Below, piece after piece: positions 1-8,146 of a DNA stretch of 64,000 nt. The notes beneath the pieces were generated by a model. It was not told the DNA's origin. It searched no databases and saw only the letters and a list, made by a program, of their open reading frames with translations. How positions within the stretch are numbered: position 1 is the first letter of the stretch; every line of letters starts with the position of its first letter. The position numbers and the translations under genes were made by a program. Source of the stretch: Cerasibacillus terrae (lineage in GTDB: Bacteria; Bacillota; Bacilli; Bacillales; Amphibacillaceae); contig NZ_VDUW01000002.1 in NCBI RefSeq assembly GCF_008039555.1, positions 406,485 through 470,484 of the forward strand, given 5' to 3'.

Positions 1-13
1 TGGGGAGCGAATC

Positions 14-577
14 ATGGGTAGAAAAAGACGCATTTGGATTCCACAATCCTTTTACCATATTGTATGTCGCGGAAATCGGCGTGATCCCTTATTTATGGAT
101 GAAGGGGATTATACAACATTTTTGTATATTTTACATCAAGTTAATGAAATAGCGCCATTCGAACTTGCCTCCTATTGCCTCATGACGAATCATTTCCACT
201 TACAACTGCGCTCACGCGAACAGCATATATCCAAAGTGATGTCACTTATAAACAAACGCTATGCGGATTATTATAATACAAAGAATAAACTAACTGGTCA
301 TGTGTTTGAAAAACGGTATTTTGATGAAGTCATTCATACGAAGGAGAGTATGTTAGCAGTTAGTCGTTATATCCATCTAAATCCAGTAGAGGCAAAGATG
401 ACCACAAGACCGGAACACTATCCCTGGAGCAGTTACCGGTATTTATTAACTGGTTTTGGCCCAATTTCTAGGATTTTTAATATGCATATCCTATTAGACT
501 ATTTCGCCGGGGGAAAGCGGGATAGGAGAAAAATGTATAAAGATTATGTGATGAGTAAAACGTCTCGCCCTTCCTAA
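14..577 (+). CDS. REP-associated tyrosine transposase (RAYT, Y1_Tnp / IS200-like)
   Basis: The 187-residue protein has the Y1 transposase layout. The metal-binding HUH-type motif is HFH at residues 60-62 (in MTNHFHL), and candidate nucleophile tyrosines are in KRYADYY at 81-87. The segment HLNPVEA near 121-127 is typical of RAYT proteins. RAYTs are single-copy domesticated relatives of IS200/IS605 transposases that act on REP palindromes. GGGGAG lies just upstream of the ATG. Immediately after the stop codon is a REP-like repeat, and three more copies lie within 1.6 kb, which fits a RAYT next to its own substrate. The reading frame is intact. Family assignment is firm; activity is not shown. 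Confidence 0.9.
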   Translation: MGRKRRIWIPQSFYHIVCRGNRRDPLFMDEGDYTTFLYILHQVNEIAPFELASYCLMTNHFHLQLRSREQHISKVMSLINKRYADYYNTKNKLTGHVFEKRYFDEVIHTKESMLAVSRYIHLNPVEAKMTTRPEHYPWSSYRYLLTGFGPISRIFNMHILLDYFAGGKRDRRKMYKDYVMSKTSRPS

Positions 578-607
578 ATTCGACAAAATTCGGGTGGTGA
601 CAGGCAC
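578..607 (+). repeat. REP-like element, copy 1
   Basis: The copy starts directly after the RAYT stop codon. It reads ATTCGACAAAATTCGGG followed by GGTGACAGGCAC. The second part can form a short hairpin of the GGTG/CACC type with a 5-base loop, the usual form of a RAYT-associated REP. Confidence 0.75.
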
Positions 608-614
608 TAAAACT

Positions 615-646
615 AAAAAGCATGTGGAATTTCCACATGCTTTTTA
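615..646. terminator. Bidirectional intrinsic terminator
   Basis: A 9-bp perfect stem (GCATGTGGA / TCCACATGC, 620-640) with a 3-base loop is flanked by an A-run on the left and a T-run on the right. It can end both the RAYT transcript and the leftward purU transcript. Confidence 0.85.
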
Positions 647-681
647 TTGATTAAATATATGGTTAGTAGGAAATCAGCGGC

Positions 682-713
682 ATTCGACAAAATTCGGGGA
701 GTGACAGGCACCC
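682..713 (+). repeat. REP-like element, copy 2
   Basis: Nearly identical to the copy at 578 (ATTCGACAAAATTCGGGG then GTGACAGGCACC). It ends one base before the purU stop codon, so it sits exactly at the 3' boundary of purU. Confidence 0.75.
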
Positions 714-714
714 C

Positions 715-1587
715 CTACCCGAATACGATGGTTTTGTTTTGTTTTACAATGATGCGGTCTTCTAGGTGCCATTTTACTGCGCGGGCGAGTACTCTTCTTT
801 CTGCTTTTTGGCCTATTTTTTTCATATCTGCAACTTGGTCCCTATGATCGACGCGTTCAATGTCCTGCTCAATAATTGGGCCTTCATCCAAATCATTGGT
901 TACATAATGGGCAGTTGCTCCGACTAGTTTGACGCCACGGTCATATGCGCGTTCATATGGTCTTGCACCGATAAACGCCGGGAGGAATGAGTGGTGAATA
1001 TTAATAATTCGATCCTCAAAACGTTCTACAAAATTCGGTGTTAAAATTTGCATATAGCGAGCCAAGACGATCAAATCAATATCATATGCTTCCATCAACT
1101 TGATTTGTTCGGCCTCAACTTGTAATCGAATATCCTTATTTGCCGGTATGTAATGGAATGGCAGACCTAAGGATTCAACCACATCGCGAGCATCTTCATG
1201 ATTGCTGACAACGCAAGCAATATCTGTCTTCAAATTCCCACCTTGCCATTCCCAAAGTAATTCCATTAGGCAATGTGTTTCTTTTGATACAAAGATTGCC
1301 GTCCTTTTGAGTTCATTTAGATAGAAAAAGCGATAATCCATTGATTTCGCCGCAGCTAAATTCGCAAAATCAGCTTCCATTGTGGAACGTTTCTCTACTA
1401 AGTTTGTTATGTGAAATTCAATTCTCATAAAAAATGTTCCTGTCTTGGCATCAGTTGTATATTGATTCGATTCTATAATATTCGCACCATTTTCATGTAA
1501 AAATGTCGAAATCGCAGCTACAATCCCAGGACCATCCGGGCATCGAACAAGTAACCTGCACTGATCATCTCTTGCGATAGTAGTCAT
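715..1587 (-). CDS. purU: Formyltetrahydrofolate deformylase
   Basis: PurU hydrolyses 10-formyl-THF to formate and THF, balancing one-carbon pools and supplying formate for PurT-type purine synthesis. From the chosen start the protein has 290 residues: an N-terminal ACT domain (about 1-85, CPDGPGIVAAIS) and a formyltransferase-like catalytic domain (about 95-285) with INIHHSFLPAF near 196-206 and GATAHYVTNDLDEGP near 223-237, which carry the catalytic Asn/His/Asp. A longer frame reaches 1650, but the first 21 codons run into the REP-like element. The ATG at 1587 has GGAGATGTGAG in front. The gene stands alone, bracketed by inverted REP-like copies. Confidence 0.93.
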   Translation of the reverse strand: MTTIARDDQCRLLVRCPDGPGIVAAISTFLHENGANIIESNQYTTDAKTGTFFMRIEFHITNLVEKRSTMEADFANLAAAKSMDYRFFYLNELKRTAIFVSKETHCLMELLWEWQGGNLKTDIACVVSNHEDARDVVESLGLPFHYIPANKDIRLQVEAEQIKLMEAYDIDLIVLARYMQILTPNFVERFEDRIINIHHSFLPAFIGARPYERAYDRGVKLVGATAHYVTNDLDEGPIIEQDIERVDHRDQVADMKKIGQKAERRVLARAVKWHLEDRIIVKQNKTIVFG

Positions 1588-1638
1588 ATTCTCACATCTC
1601 CATTCTAATTTGTAGCCATTAATTATACATCTTTTTCT

Positions 1639-1669
1639 GGTGCCTGTCACCTCCCGAATTTTGTCGAAT
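1639..1669 (-). repeat. REP-like element, copy 3 (inverted)
   Basis: Reverse complement of the copies at 578 and 682 (GGTGCCTGTCACC then CCCGAATTTTGTCGAAT). It lies about 50 bp upstream of the purU start, so purU is flanked by inverted copies. Confidence 0.75.
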
Positions 1670-1754
1670 GATAAACGTGAAAATTTTGGTATATCTTATA
1701 TGACAAAAAAATATTAGGAACTTAGTGTAAGGTTGAACGTGTGGGAGGCGGCAT

Positions 1755-2079
1755 ATGAAAGATTTAAATAAGATTTTATGGGGGGTATTTATTTTTTTGG
1801 TGGGTCATATTTTTGGTAACCCCCAATTGTTTTTATATTTGGGACTATGAAAGACGTCTCGGATAAGATTGAAGACTTCGGAGATCGTTATGGCTATTTC
1901 GTGGGTGATCTTTTGAAATATGCAGAAAAAAACATGGTGTAGAGGTGAGGATTGTTCGGAAACCAGAACAAAGTGGAAAATCGATAGAGGCTGCAGTGGT
2001 TGAAACGTTAGATGACGAAGAAGTGGAATTCAATATCCATATCAATTATTTTGGGATGATTTCTGGATATATATATTGA
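1755..2079 (+). pseudogene. Cluster of three tiny overlapping reading frames, probably decayed
   Basis: Three short frames follow each other: 1755-1850 (31 codons, hydrophobic, starts MKDLNKILWG), 1847-1942 (31 codons, overlapping by ATGA, starts MKDVSDKIED) and 1945-2079 (GTG start, 44 codons). GGGAGG precedes the first. The second and third could once have been a single protein now broken at 1940. I recognise no family. They may be real microproteins, but the position in a decayed stretch makes remnants more likely. Confidence 0.35.
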
Positions 2080-2107
2080 AGAAAGGCAAAAAAATTTTTT
2101 AAGATAG

Positions 2108-2126
2108 GGTGCCTGTCACCACCTGA
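2108..2126 (-). repeat. REP-like element, partial copy 4
   Basis: Only the hairpin half (GGTGCCTGTCACCACC) is retained; the CGAATTTTGTCGAAT arm has been lost. Confidence 0.55.
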
Positions 2127-2189
2127 TTATGGAGAAAGCGTACACTAGCATGAGCATTTTTAAAAAGAAATGAACACACATATTTTTTC

Positions 2190-2320
2190 AAGAGAAGAAG
2201 AAAAGGGTAAACTAGAAATTGTACTTGACATGTTGAAAAAAGGGCTGATCAATGGAAATTATTGCTAAGGTAACTTAATAGGAAAAGGAAGAGATTGAAG
2301 GTTTGAAAAAGGGGATATAA
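2190..2320 (+). pseudogene. Remnant of an Rpn/PD-(D/E)XK nuclease gene (C-terminal tail)
   Basis: The conceptual translation contains KGKLEIVLDMLKKGL, a break, then EEIEGLKKGI. This matches the pattern of the intact Rpn-type protein ending at 10785 (KKEVALEMLKEELP ... REDIEDLKKKM). Stop codons interrupt it and nothing upstream is recognisable, so it is a decayed 3' fragment of another family member. Confidence 0.55.
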
Positions 2321-2324
2321 GGGC

Positions 2325-2410
2325 AGAACAGGGAGAAAGGCTGTCCCTATGCCTGGGCCAGTCGCACACTCCCAGGCCACGCGCACCCCCAGGCCACACC
2401 CCCACCCCCC
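2325..2410. repeat. Short GC-rich degenerate repeat
   Basis: The core CCCAGGCCAC (once as a variant CCTGGGCCAG) occurs three times in about 50 bp, in a C-rich tract unlike the AT-rich surroundings. A CAGGGA...TGTCCCT lead-in resembles the left edge of the 51-bp array at 42779. It may be a small relative of that element. Confidence 0.35.
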
Positions 2411-2466
2411 ACATCGGTTACTCGCCAAGAGGATGTGCTTTTTTATTTAGAATTCCAATAACTATC

Positions 2467-4068
2467 TCATAATGTTTCTGCCTTTGTCTTATTTAAATAA
2501 TCCAAAGCATAGATTGCAAATTCTGCCATAATTCTTTTCTCTGGGTTCATATAATCTTCGCCGATTAGTTGTTCGATTCGTTCTAGCCGGTGATATAATG
2601 TTTGTCTTACGATAAATAATTCGCGGGCTGTATCATTTTTAGAACCTAAATTCTTCAAATAAACTTGGTAGGTTTTTAAAAGCTCCCCACCTTTATCGCG
2701 GTCATAAGAAATCAGAGGACCGATGTAGTCTGTAATAATATCTTTTAGCTCACGCATATCTTCTAATTGGTGGATTAACCGATACACAGATAGATTGTTA
2801 TAAAATGGTTTTGGTAACAGGCCCATTTTTCGCTGGTAATTTAATGTTATTAAGGCTGTTTCATAACTTATTGGTAGCTTTCCAAAGTCGCCAAACATTT
2901 TTCCGAAACTAATCCATTTCAAATCATTGGGAATAGAATCTTTGAAATCAGAATCCTTTAGCCCTTGTAACGATTGATCCAAACGCTGATATAACGAAAC
3001 ATGGTCGAGCTGATTAATTAATACTAAAATATAGTGATTTTTAGATTTATCTTCCGTTGTCATCAAGTAAAATCCATTTTTATCCAAGATGGAACGTATT
3101 AACATTAGTGTTTCCGTTGAAAAATCGCCACGTTTCTCCTTGGACATTGGTCTGTCACTTTTTGGTATGACACCTACAATGACGCCTTTTAAATTAATGG
3201 TTGGATTTTCTTGATGTATCTTTTCAATGATTGCTGCTGGGGAGAGCTGTCCACGAAGTGCCTCTATTATCCATTCATTCTGTTTTATTTCCCTTGTTTC
3301 TTTCTGTTGATAATATTTCCAGAAGTAAGAATTAAGAAATTCACTGCAACGATTGGCTGATAAATCATCAAATAAAGAGATGGATTCTTGTTTTTCTAAT
3401 ATATAAAGATATGCAATGGTTTTGTTTAAAAATTGTATAGGGTAAGCAGGGTAATGTGATGGAAATCCGTCTCTTTCTAATTGTTTCATCCACTTTTGTT
3501 GTTTTCTCTTTGGTGGAGTAGGGAAAAAGCGATATTGCTCCTGATCATGAACAAGTGCAATCTGCTTTTTTGTAGCCTGGTGAAGGATTTTTAAAAGGTC
3601 TCCAATAGAGCCATTATGAATTAAAGTGTGATTCCATTTTTTATGCAAATTCTCTAATTCCCACAAAATCGTGTCCTGATAGCCTAATATCATTTTATGT
3701 AAATCTCTCATAATATCAATAAATTTAACTTCCTTTTTAAATACGATGATGGGAAAATCACGGCTTTCAGCAAGTGTCAGCATCTCTTGGGGGACGTTTT
3801 TCATATGGGTTCCTAATTCAATACAAAGCGCGGAAGCATGATGGTCTAATAGTTGTTGTAAATAATGTAAGCATTTTTCAGTATCTTCATTATCCCAATT
3901 CATTCCAGTTGTTAAAATAACTTCTTGTCCATTTAGCAAATGACCAAATGTGTTAATTTCCACGATGTGTGCCCAGCTTACTTTACGTTTTAAACCTTTT
4001 TTGCCTGCCAGTATTTCCACATCCTGAAAGTGTGGACGTTTTAAAATTTCTTTAACAGTCAATCCCAT
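2467..4068 (-). CDS. PucR-family transcriptional regulator
   Basis: The 533-residue protein has an N-terminal PucR sensory domain (about 5-125, with LTVKEILKRPHFQDVEILAG) and a C-terminal PucR-type helix-turn-helix (about 465-525, DTARELFIVRQTLYHRLERI). GGGGTGAT precedes the ATG. It is transcribed away from the symporter/aminotransferase/dehydrogenase genes at 4277-9604, which it probably activates in response to a substrate or intermediate of that pathway. PucR proteins control purine, GABA, beta-alanine or proline catabolism in different bacteria; here the neighbours favour beta-alanine. The shared intergenic region carries a candidate cre site. Confidence 0.88.
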   Translation of the reverse strand: MGLTVKEILKRPHFQDVEILAGKKGLKRKVSWAHIVEINTFGHLLNGQEVILTTGMNWDNEDTEKCLHYLQQLLDHHASALCIELGTHMKNVPQEMLTLAESRDFPIIVFKKEVKFIDIMRDLHKMILGYQDTILWELENLHKKWNHTLIHNGSIGDLLKILHQATKKQIALVHDQEQYRFFPTPPKRKQQKWMKQLERDGFPSHYPAYPIQFLNKTIAYLYILEKQESISLFDDLSANRCSEFLNSYFWKYYQQKETREIKQNEWIIEALRGQLSPAAIIEKIHQENPTINLKGVIVGVIPKSDRPMSKEKRGDFSTETLMLIRSILDKNGFYLMTTEDKSKNHYILVLINQLDHVSLYQRLDQSLQGLKDSDFKDSIPNDLKWISFGKMFGDFGKLPISYETALITLNYQRKMGLLPKPFYNNLSVYRLIHQLEDMRELKDIITDYIGPLISYDRDKGGELLKTYQVYLKNLGSKNDTARELFIVRQTLYHRLERIEQLIGEDYMNPEKRIMAEFAIYALDYLNKTKAETL

Positions 4069-4120
4069 GATATATCACCCCGTATTATCCTTATATGTTG
4101 TAGAAAATACAAAATGTCCA

Positions 4121-4134
4121 TGTAAGCGCTATCC
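4121..4134. promoter_or_regulatory. Candidate catabolite-responsive element (cre)
   Basis: TGTAAGCGCTATCC matches the Bacillus CcpA consensus TGWAARCGYTWNCW at 13 of 14 positions. It lies between the divergent pucR and symporter units, so carbon catabolite control of this pathway is likely. Confidence 0.6.
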
Positions 4135-4276
4135 TAATTTAACATTATGTCTGTTATTGATATAAAAATCAAACTATATTATATATTAAGACAATAAAAT
4201 AATTTATGAAGCATCTTATCTTTCATTTTAAAAAAAAGCGTTGAGAAAACTTTCGTGAAAAAAGGAGGTGGTAGGT

Positions 4277-4429
4277 ATGTTCAATTTCCCAGTAGATACT
4301 TTTTGGTTGATTGTTCCCTGGCCTTTTATTTGGATGACACTTGGTATTGTGATGTATTTTATCAAAAAAAGGGATGATGATTGGGAAGACAAGTTTAATG
4401 CAGATTCAAAAGGAGAGGTGAAAAAATAA
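4277..4429 (+). CDS. Small single-span membrane protein preceding an SSS symporter
   Basis: This 50-residue ORF has a strong Shine-Dalgarno (AAAGGAGGTGG) 5 bases before its ATG. It contains one hydrophobic segment (about residues 9-29, FWLIVPWPFIWMTLGIVMYF) followed by a charged tail. Its stop is one base before the symporter ATG, and the symporter's own Shine-Dalgarno lies inside it, so the two are translationally coupled. I do not recognise a named family. By analogy with small subunits next to other sodium/solute symporters (PanF/YhdT type) it may be an accessory subunit. A similar small protein follows the second SSS symporter at 63541. Confidence 0.75.
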   Translation: MFNFPVDTFWLIVPWPFIWMTLGIVMYFIKKRDDDWEDKFNADSKGEVKK

Positions 4430-4430
4430 G

Positions 4431-5993
4431 ATGAGCTATGATGTGGTTGTTTTTCTTATATATTTATTTACTTTGTTATGTATTGGTGTTTATTTTTCCA
4501 GAAAGGCTTCTAAATCTCCTGAAAGTTATTTATTAGGTGGACGAAATGTTGGTCCAGCAGTGACAGCGTTAACGATGCAAAGTACGTCAATGAGTGGATT
4601 TATGTTTCTTGGTGGTCCGGCTTTAGCGTTTCAGCATGGGTGGTATGCCATTTTATATGCGGTAGGAGATGCTGGGGGAGGAATTATCAACCTTTCTGTT
4701 TTAGGAAAAAGAATGCGCCGTATGTCAGAACTACTCGGGGCGTTATCGCCAATTGAGTATTTGGAAAAACGATTCAAAAGTATGGCAGTTGGAATTGTCG
4801 CATCTGTTATTGCCACGATATTTTTATTCGCGTATGTGTTTGCGCAATTTCTTGCTGCAGGGAAAGCCTTAGAATCATTGACAGGGTGGTCCTATGAATG
4901 GGCCGTTATCATCGGAGTTGGAATCATCATTATTTACACGGTTGCTGGAGGGTATTTGGCTGTTGTATGGACAGACTTTTTCCAGGCAATTGTCATGCTT
5001 TTAGGAGTTGCTTTTCTTTTAATTGTTGGTTTCGGCTATGTTGGAGGACTTTCCGGGTTAAACCAATCCCTTGGCGAAATTGATCCGTCCTATTTAAGTA
5101 TTTGGGGAAAAGATTATGTTTACTATGGACAATGGGGTGTTATTTTAGGTTCTAGCTTAATTTATATGATTGGCTATATGGGACTTCCACATGTTGTTGT
5201 TCGGCATATGTCGATGAAAAGTACAAAAACAGTGAAATCAGCAACATTATGGGCAGCGATATATAATCAATTGTTTGCCTATGCACCATATTTACTTGGG
5301 TTTATGGGAATCATTCTTCTGCCTAATTTGAGTGATCCGGAAATGGTGATTCCAACGCTTGCTTATACTTTCTTTCCGGCTTTTTTAGCAGCGATTTTAC
5401 TTTCTGCTGTGATGGCTGCGATTATGTCCACATCTGATTCGATTTTAATGCAGGCAGGAACCATTTTGTCTCGTGATGTTTACCAGCGATATATAAACAA
5501 AAAAGCAAGCCATAGTAGGGTGATTTTCGTATCCCGTTTGAGTGTTTTATTTGCTGGAGTAATTGGGATAATAGTAGCAATTATTCAGCCTCCGAAAGTT
5601 TTTGATCTGGTCGTATTTGCTTTTGGTACGCTCGGAAATAGTTTCATGGTTTCCTATATTGCTGCTGTGTATTGGAAAAAGGCCAATAGCACTGGTGTGT
5701 TGTGTTCGATGATTGGTGGGGGAGTGACCAATATCCTTTGGACGGCATTGGATTGGCAAAGTGCTACAGGTATGCACCCATTTTTAGCTGGTTTAATTAT
5801 TTCAATTATAGGAATGATTATTGGGAACTACTTTGGAAAACCACCTACCAGGGAAATGATGGAACTATTTGAAGAAGCGAAAGGACCTCGTAGATTACCA
5901 AAGCAAATTGAAAAAAATATTGCCAAAGATATAGGACCTGAAGCAAGAGCGATTTCTGAATATATTTCTAAAGGAAAATTACGTTATGAATAA
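4431..5993 (+). CDS. Sodium/solute symporter, SSS family
   Basis: 520 residues with about 13 membrane spans. It has the SSS features LGGRNVGPAVTALTMQSTSMSG (near 36-57) and a later AAIMSTSDSILMQAG (near 328-342) around the Na2 site. AGGAGAGGTG precedes the ATG. It sits directly after a 50-codon membrane protein and overlaps the next gene by 8 bases, so these three form one unit. With the downstream transaminase and semialdehyde dehydrogenase, the transported solute is plausibly beta-alanine or a related amino acid. Substrate is inference; family is certain. Confidence 0.92.
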   Translation: MSYDVVVFLIYLFTLLCIGVYFSRKASKSPESYLLGGRNVGPAVTALTMQSTSMSGFMFLGGPALAFQHGWYAILYAVGDAGGGIINLSVLGKRMRRMSELLGALSPIEYLEKRFKSMAVGIVASVIATIFLFAYVFAQFLAAGKALESLTGWSYEWAVIIGVGIIIIYTVAGGYLAVVWTDFFQAIVMLLGVAFLLIVGFGYVGGLSGLNQSLGEIDPSYLSIWGKDYVYYGQWGVILGSSLIYMIGYMGLPHVVVRHMSMKSTKTVKSATLWAAIYNQLFAYAPYLLGFMGIILLPNLSDPEMVIPTLAYTFFPAFLAAILLSAVMAAIMSTSDSILMQAGTILSRDVYQRYINKKASHSRVIFVSRLSVLFAGVIGIIVAIIQPPKVFDLVVFAFGTLGNSFMVSYIAAVYWKKANSTGVLCSMIGGGVTNILWTALDWQSATGMHPFLAGLIISIIGMIIGNYFGKPPTREMMELFEEAKGPRRLPKQIEKNIAKDIGPEARAISEYISKGKLRYE

Positions 5994-6474
5994 TGTTATC
6001 CAATCGGAGAATGTTTCCTTTGATAATAAAAAAATACAATCCATTTTTGAAAAGGTAGAGTCTAATGGGGCCTTTAAGGTAGAACAACTTATTTACTATC
6101 CCTATTTTTATTTTGAATATCGATTAGAAAATAAAAGCTTAGCACATCCTAAAGGCGGTTTAATCGGATGTACAGTGGATGGTGTGAATAAAATCGGTGC
6201 AATTGTGGATTCGTATCCACGTTTAGAAAATCAAACAGTACCTCCAAATCTTATTCAAGAAAAATTACAGCCAGAGGATGCAGAACAAATTGCTGAGGAG
6301 TTTGTTTTTCATGCGATTTCACGTAAAATGAAAGTTTTTTCTACCCCGAAAATAAAAATAGCAGAACGGGAATTTTTTTATCGACCTTACTGGATTGTAG
6401 AAGGTGATACAGATACTAAAGACAAGTTTATGCTGGCAGTGGATGCAGTGACTGGAAAATACCATCCATTATAG
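5986..6474 (+). CDS. Conserved hypothetical protein coupled to the symporter
   Basis: 162 residues, soluble, overlapping the symporter stop by 8 bases (ATG inside the symporter's last codons). The C-terminus (YRPYWIVEGD ... FMLAVDAVTGKYHPL) resembles PepSY-like or peptidase-propeptide modules in which a conserved LAVDA-TG strand ends the domain. No catalytic motif is visible. Translational coupling suggests it works with the symporter, but its function is unknown. About 200 bases without a gene follow; they contain the loose dyad ACAATGTTTAA...TTAACATTTTGT, a possible regulator site for the aminotransferase. Confidence 0.7.
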   Translation: MNNVIQSENVSFDNKKIQSIFEKVESNGAFKVEQLIYYPYFYFEYRLENKSLAHPKGGLIGCTVDGVNKIGAIVDSYPRLENQTVPPNLIQEKLQPEDAEQIAEEFVFHAISRKMKVFSTPKIKIAEREFFYRPYWIVEGDTDTKDKFMLAVDAVTGKYHPL

Positions 6475-6682
6475 CAGGTTAACTAGTTGTAAAACTTTTT
6501 CTCCTTGAAGTGTCTTTTTATCGCATTTTGTACAATGTTTAAATATAGATTTTAACATTTTGTCTAATGATTATTTGTTTTATAAAATATATGATTTATC
6601 TGATAATTAACATTTATGTTTCATAGAAAAGCGGTGTGTGGATTTATTTCAATTTCTAGAGTGAGATTAGGAGAGGGGATGG

Positions 6683-8032
6683 ATGAAAATGGAAACAAAG
6701 TCAAAAGATTTATTACGTAAGGATGAGAAATATATTTGGCATGCCATGCGGCGCTATAACCCAGAAGCAACCATGGTGATTCAAAAAGCAGATGGGGCAT
6801 GGATTGAGGATAATAATGGAAAGAGATATTTAGATGCAATGGCTGGTCTTTGGTGTGTAAATGCTGGATATGGTAGGGAAGAATTAGCTGAAGCGGCTTA
6901 CGAACAATTGAAAACACTTCCCTATTTTCCGTTGACACAAAGTCATATTCCGGCAATTGAACTAGGTGAAAAGCTGAATGAATGGCTTGGCGGGGATTAT
7001 GTATTTTTCTTTTCCAATAGTGGTTCGGAAGCGAATGAGACTGCATTTAAAATCGCACGGCAATATCATCAGCAAAATGGGGAACCGGAAAGGCATAAAT
7101 TTATTTCCAGATACCGAGCATATCATGGGAATTCCATGGGGGCACTTGCTGCGACTGGTCAGGCACAGCGTAAGTATCGCTATGAGCCATTAGCTCAAGG
7201 ATTTCTTCATGTGACACCACCAGATATGTACAGAAGTCCATATCAAGGGACAATCGAGGAACAAAGTCTTGCTTGTGCAGATGAAATTGATCGTGTGATG
7301 ACTTGGGAACTGGATAAAACCATTGCGGCCGTTATTATGGAGCCAATTATCACAGGTGGTGGGGTCATTATGCCACATGAAAGTTATTTGCCACGCGTCA
7401 GAGAAATTTGTGATAAACATGGTGCACTTTTAATCGTTGATGAGGTCATTTGTGGCTTTGGTCGAACTGGCGAGCGTTTTGGCTTCCAACATTATGGAGT
7501 GAAACCAGATATTGTGACAATGGCCAAGGGAATAACAAGTGCTTATCTACCGCTATCGGTAACAGCAGTACGAAGAGAAATCTATGAAATGTTTCAAGGG
7601 TCGGAGGATTACAACCATCTCCGTCATGTGAATACATTTGGTGGGAATCCAGCAGCATGTGCTGTGGCACTTAAAAATATTGAGATTTTTGAAAGGGAAA
7701 ATCTTGTGGAACGTTCTCAGGTAATGGGCGAGAAACTGTTGGATAAAATGGAGGATTTAAAGAATCATCCATATGTGGGCAATATTCGAGGTAAAGGTCT
7801 CTTAATGGGAATTGAAATGGTCGAAAATAAACAGACAAAAGAACCTGCATCTCAAGACAAAGTGGATAAAATTATCAGTTTATGTAAAGAACAAGGGCTG
7901 ATTATTAGTAAAAATGGTGATACGGTGGCTGGCTATAACAATATAATTACACTTAGTCCACCACTTACGATTAGTGATGAGGAACTGGACTTTATTGTAA
8001 GTACGATTAAAAAGGCATTTGTGAAATTGTAA
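6683..8032 (+). CDS. Class-III aminotransferase, probably beta-alanine:pyruvate type
   Basis: PLP-dependent omega-transaminase of 449 residues. It shows GSEANETAFKIARQYH (114-129), the cofactor-binding aspartate in IVDEVICGFGRTG (D253) and the Schiff-base lysine in TMAKGIT (K282). The start has AGGAGAGGGG 4 bases upstream. The next gene is a CoA-acylating methylmalonate/malonate-semialdehyde dehydrogenase. The pair would convert beta-alanine to malonate semialdehyde and then to acetyl-CoA. GABA or taurine transamination is an alternative, but GABA would need a succinate-semialdehyde dehydrogenase, which the neighbour is not. Confidence 0.88.
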   Translation: MKMETKSKDLLRKDEKYIWHAMRRYNPEATMVIQKADGAWIEDNNGKRYLDAMAGLWCVNAGYGREELAEAAYEQLKTLPYFPLTQSHIPAIELGEKLNEWLGGDYVFFFSNSGSEANETAFKIARQYHQQNGEPERHKFISRYRAYHGNSMGALAATGQAQRKYRYEPLAQGFLHVTPPDMYRSPYQGTIEEQSLACADEIDRVMTWELDKTIAAVIMEPIITGGGVIMPHESYLPRVREICDKHGALLIVDEVICGFGRTGERFGFQHYGVKPDIVTMAKGITSAYLPLSVTAVRREIYEMFQGSEDYNHLRHVNTFGGNPAACAVALKNIEIFERENLVERSQVMGEKLLDKMEDLKNHPYVGNIRGKGLLMGIEMVENKQTKEPASQDKVDKIISLCKEQGLIISKNGDTVAGYNNIITLSPPLTISDEELDFIVSTIKKAFVKL

Positions 8033-8146
8033 TTTTTTCCATTTAGGAACCTACTATTAGAAAAAATGAAAGAACAATTTACTTAAATCACATAAAAAAT
8101 GCCATGAGAATGCACCTTTTTAAATAAATGATCGGAGGAATTTTTA

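Noticed and set aside
1845..2045. 66-codon minus-strand ORF
   Set aside because: Low-complexity Ser-rich antisense frame over the small plus-strand frames, without ribosome site.
14..2126. A composite transposon carrying purU
   Set aside because: The flanking repeats are REP-like elements of about 30 bp, not insertion sequences, and no target duplication is visible.
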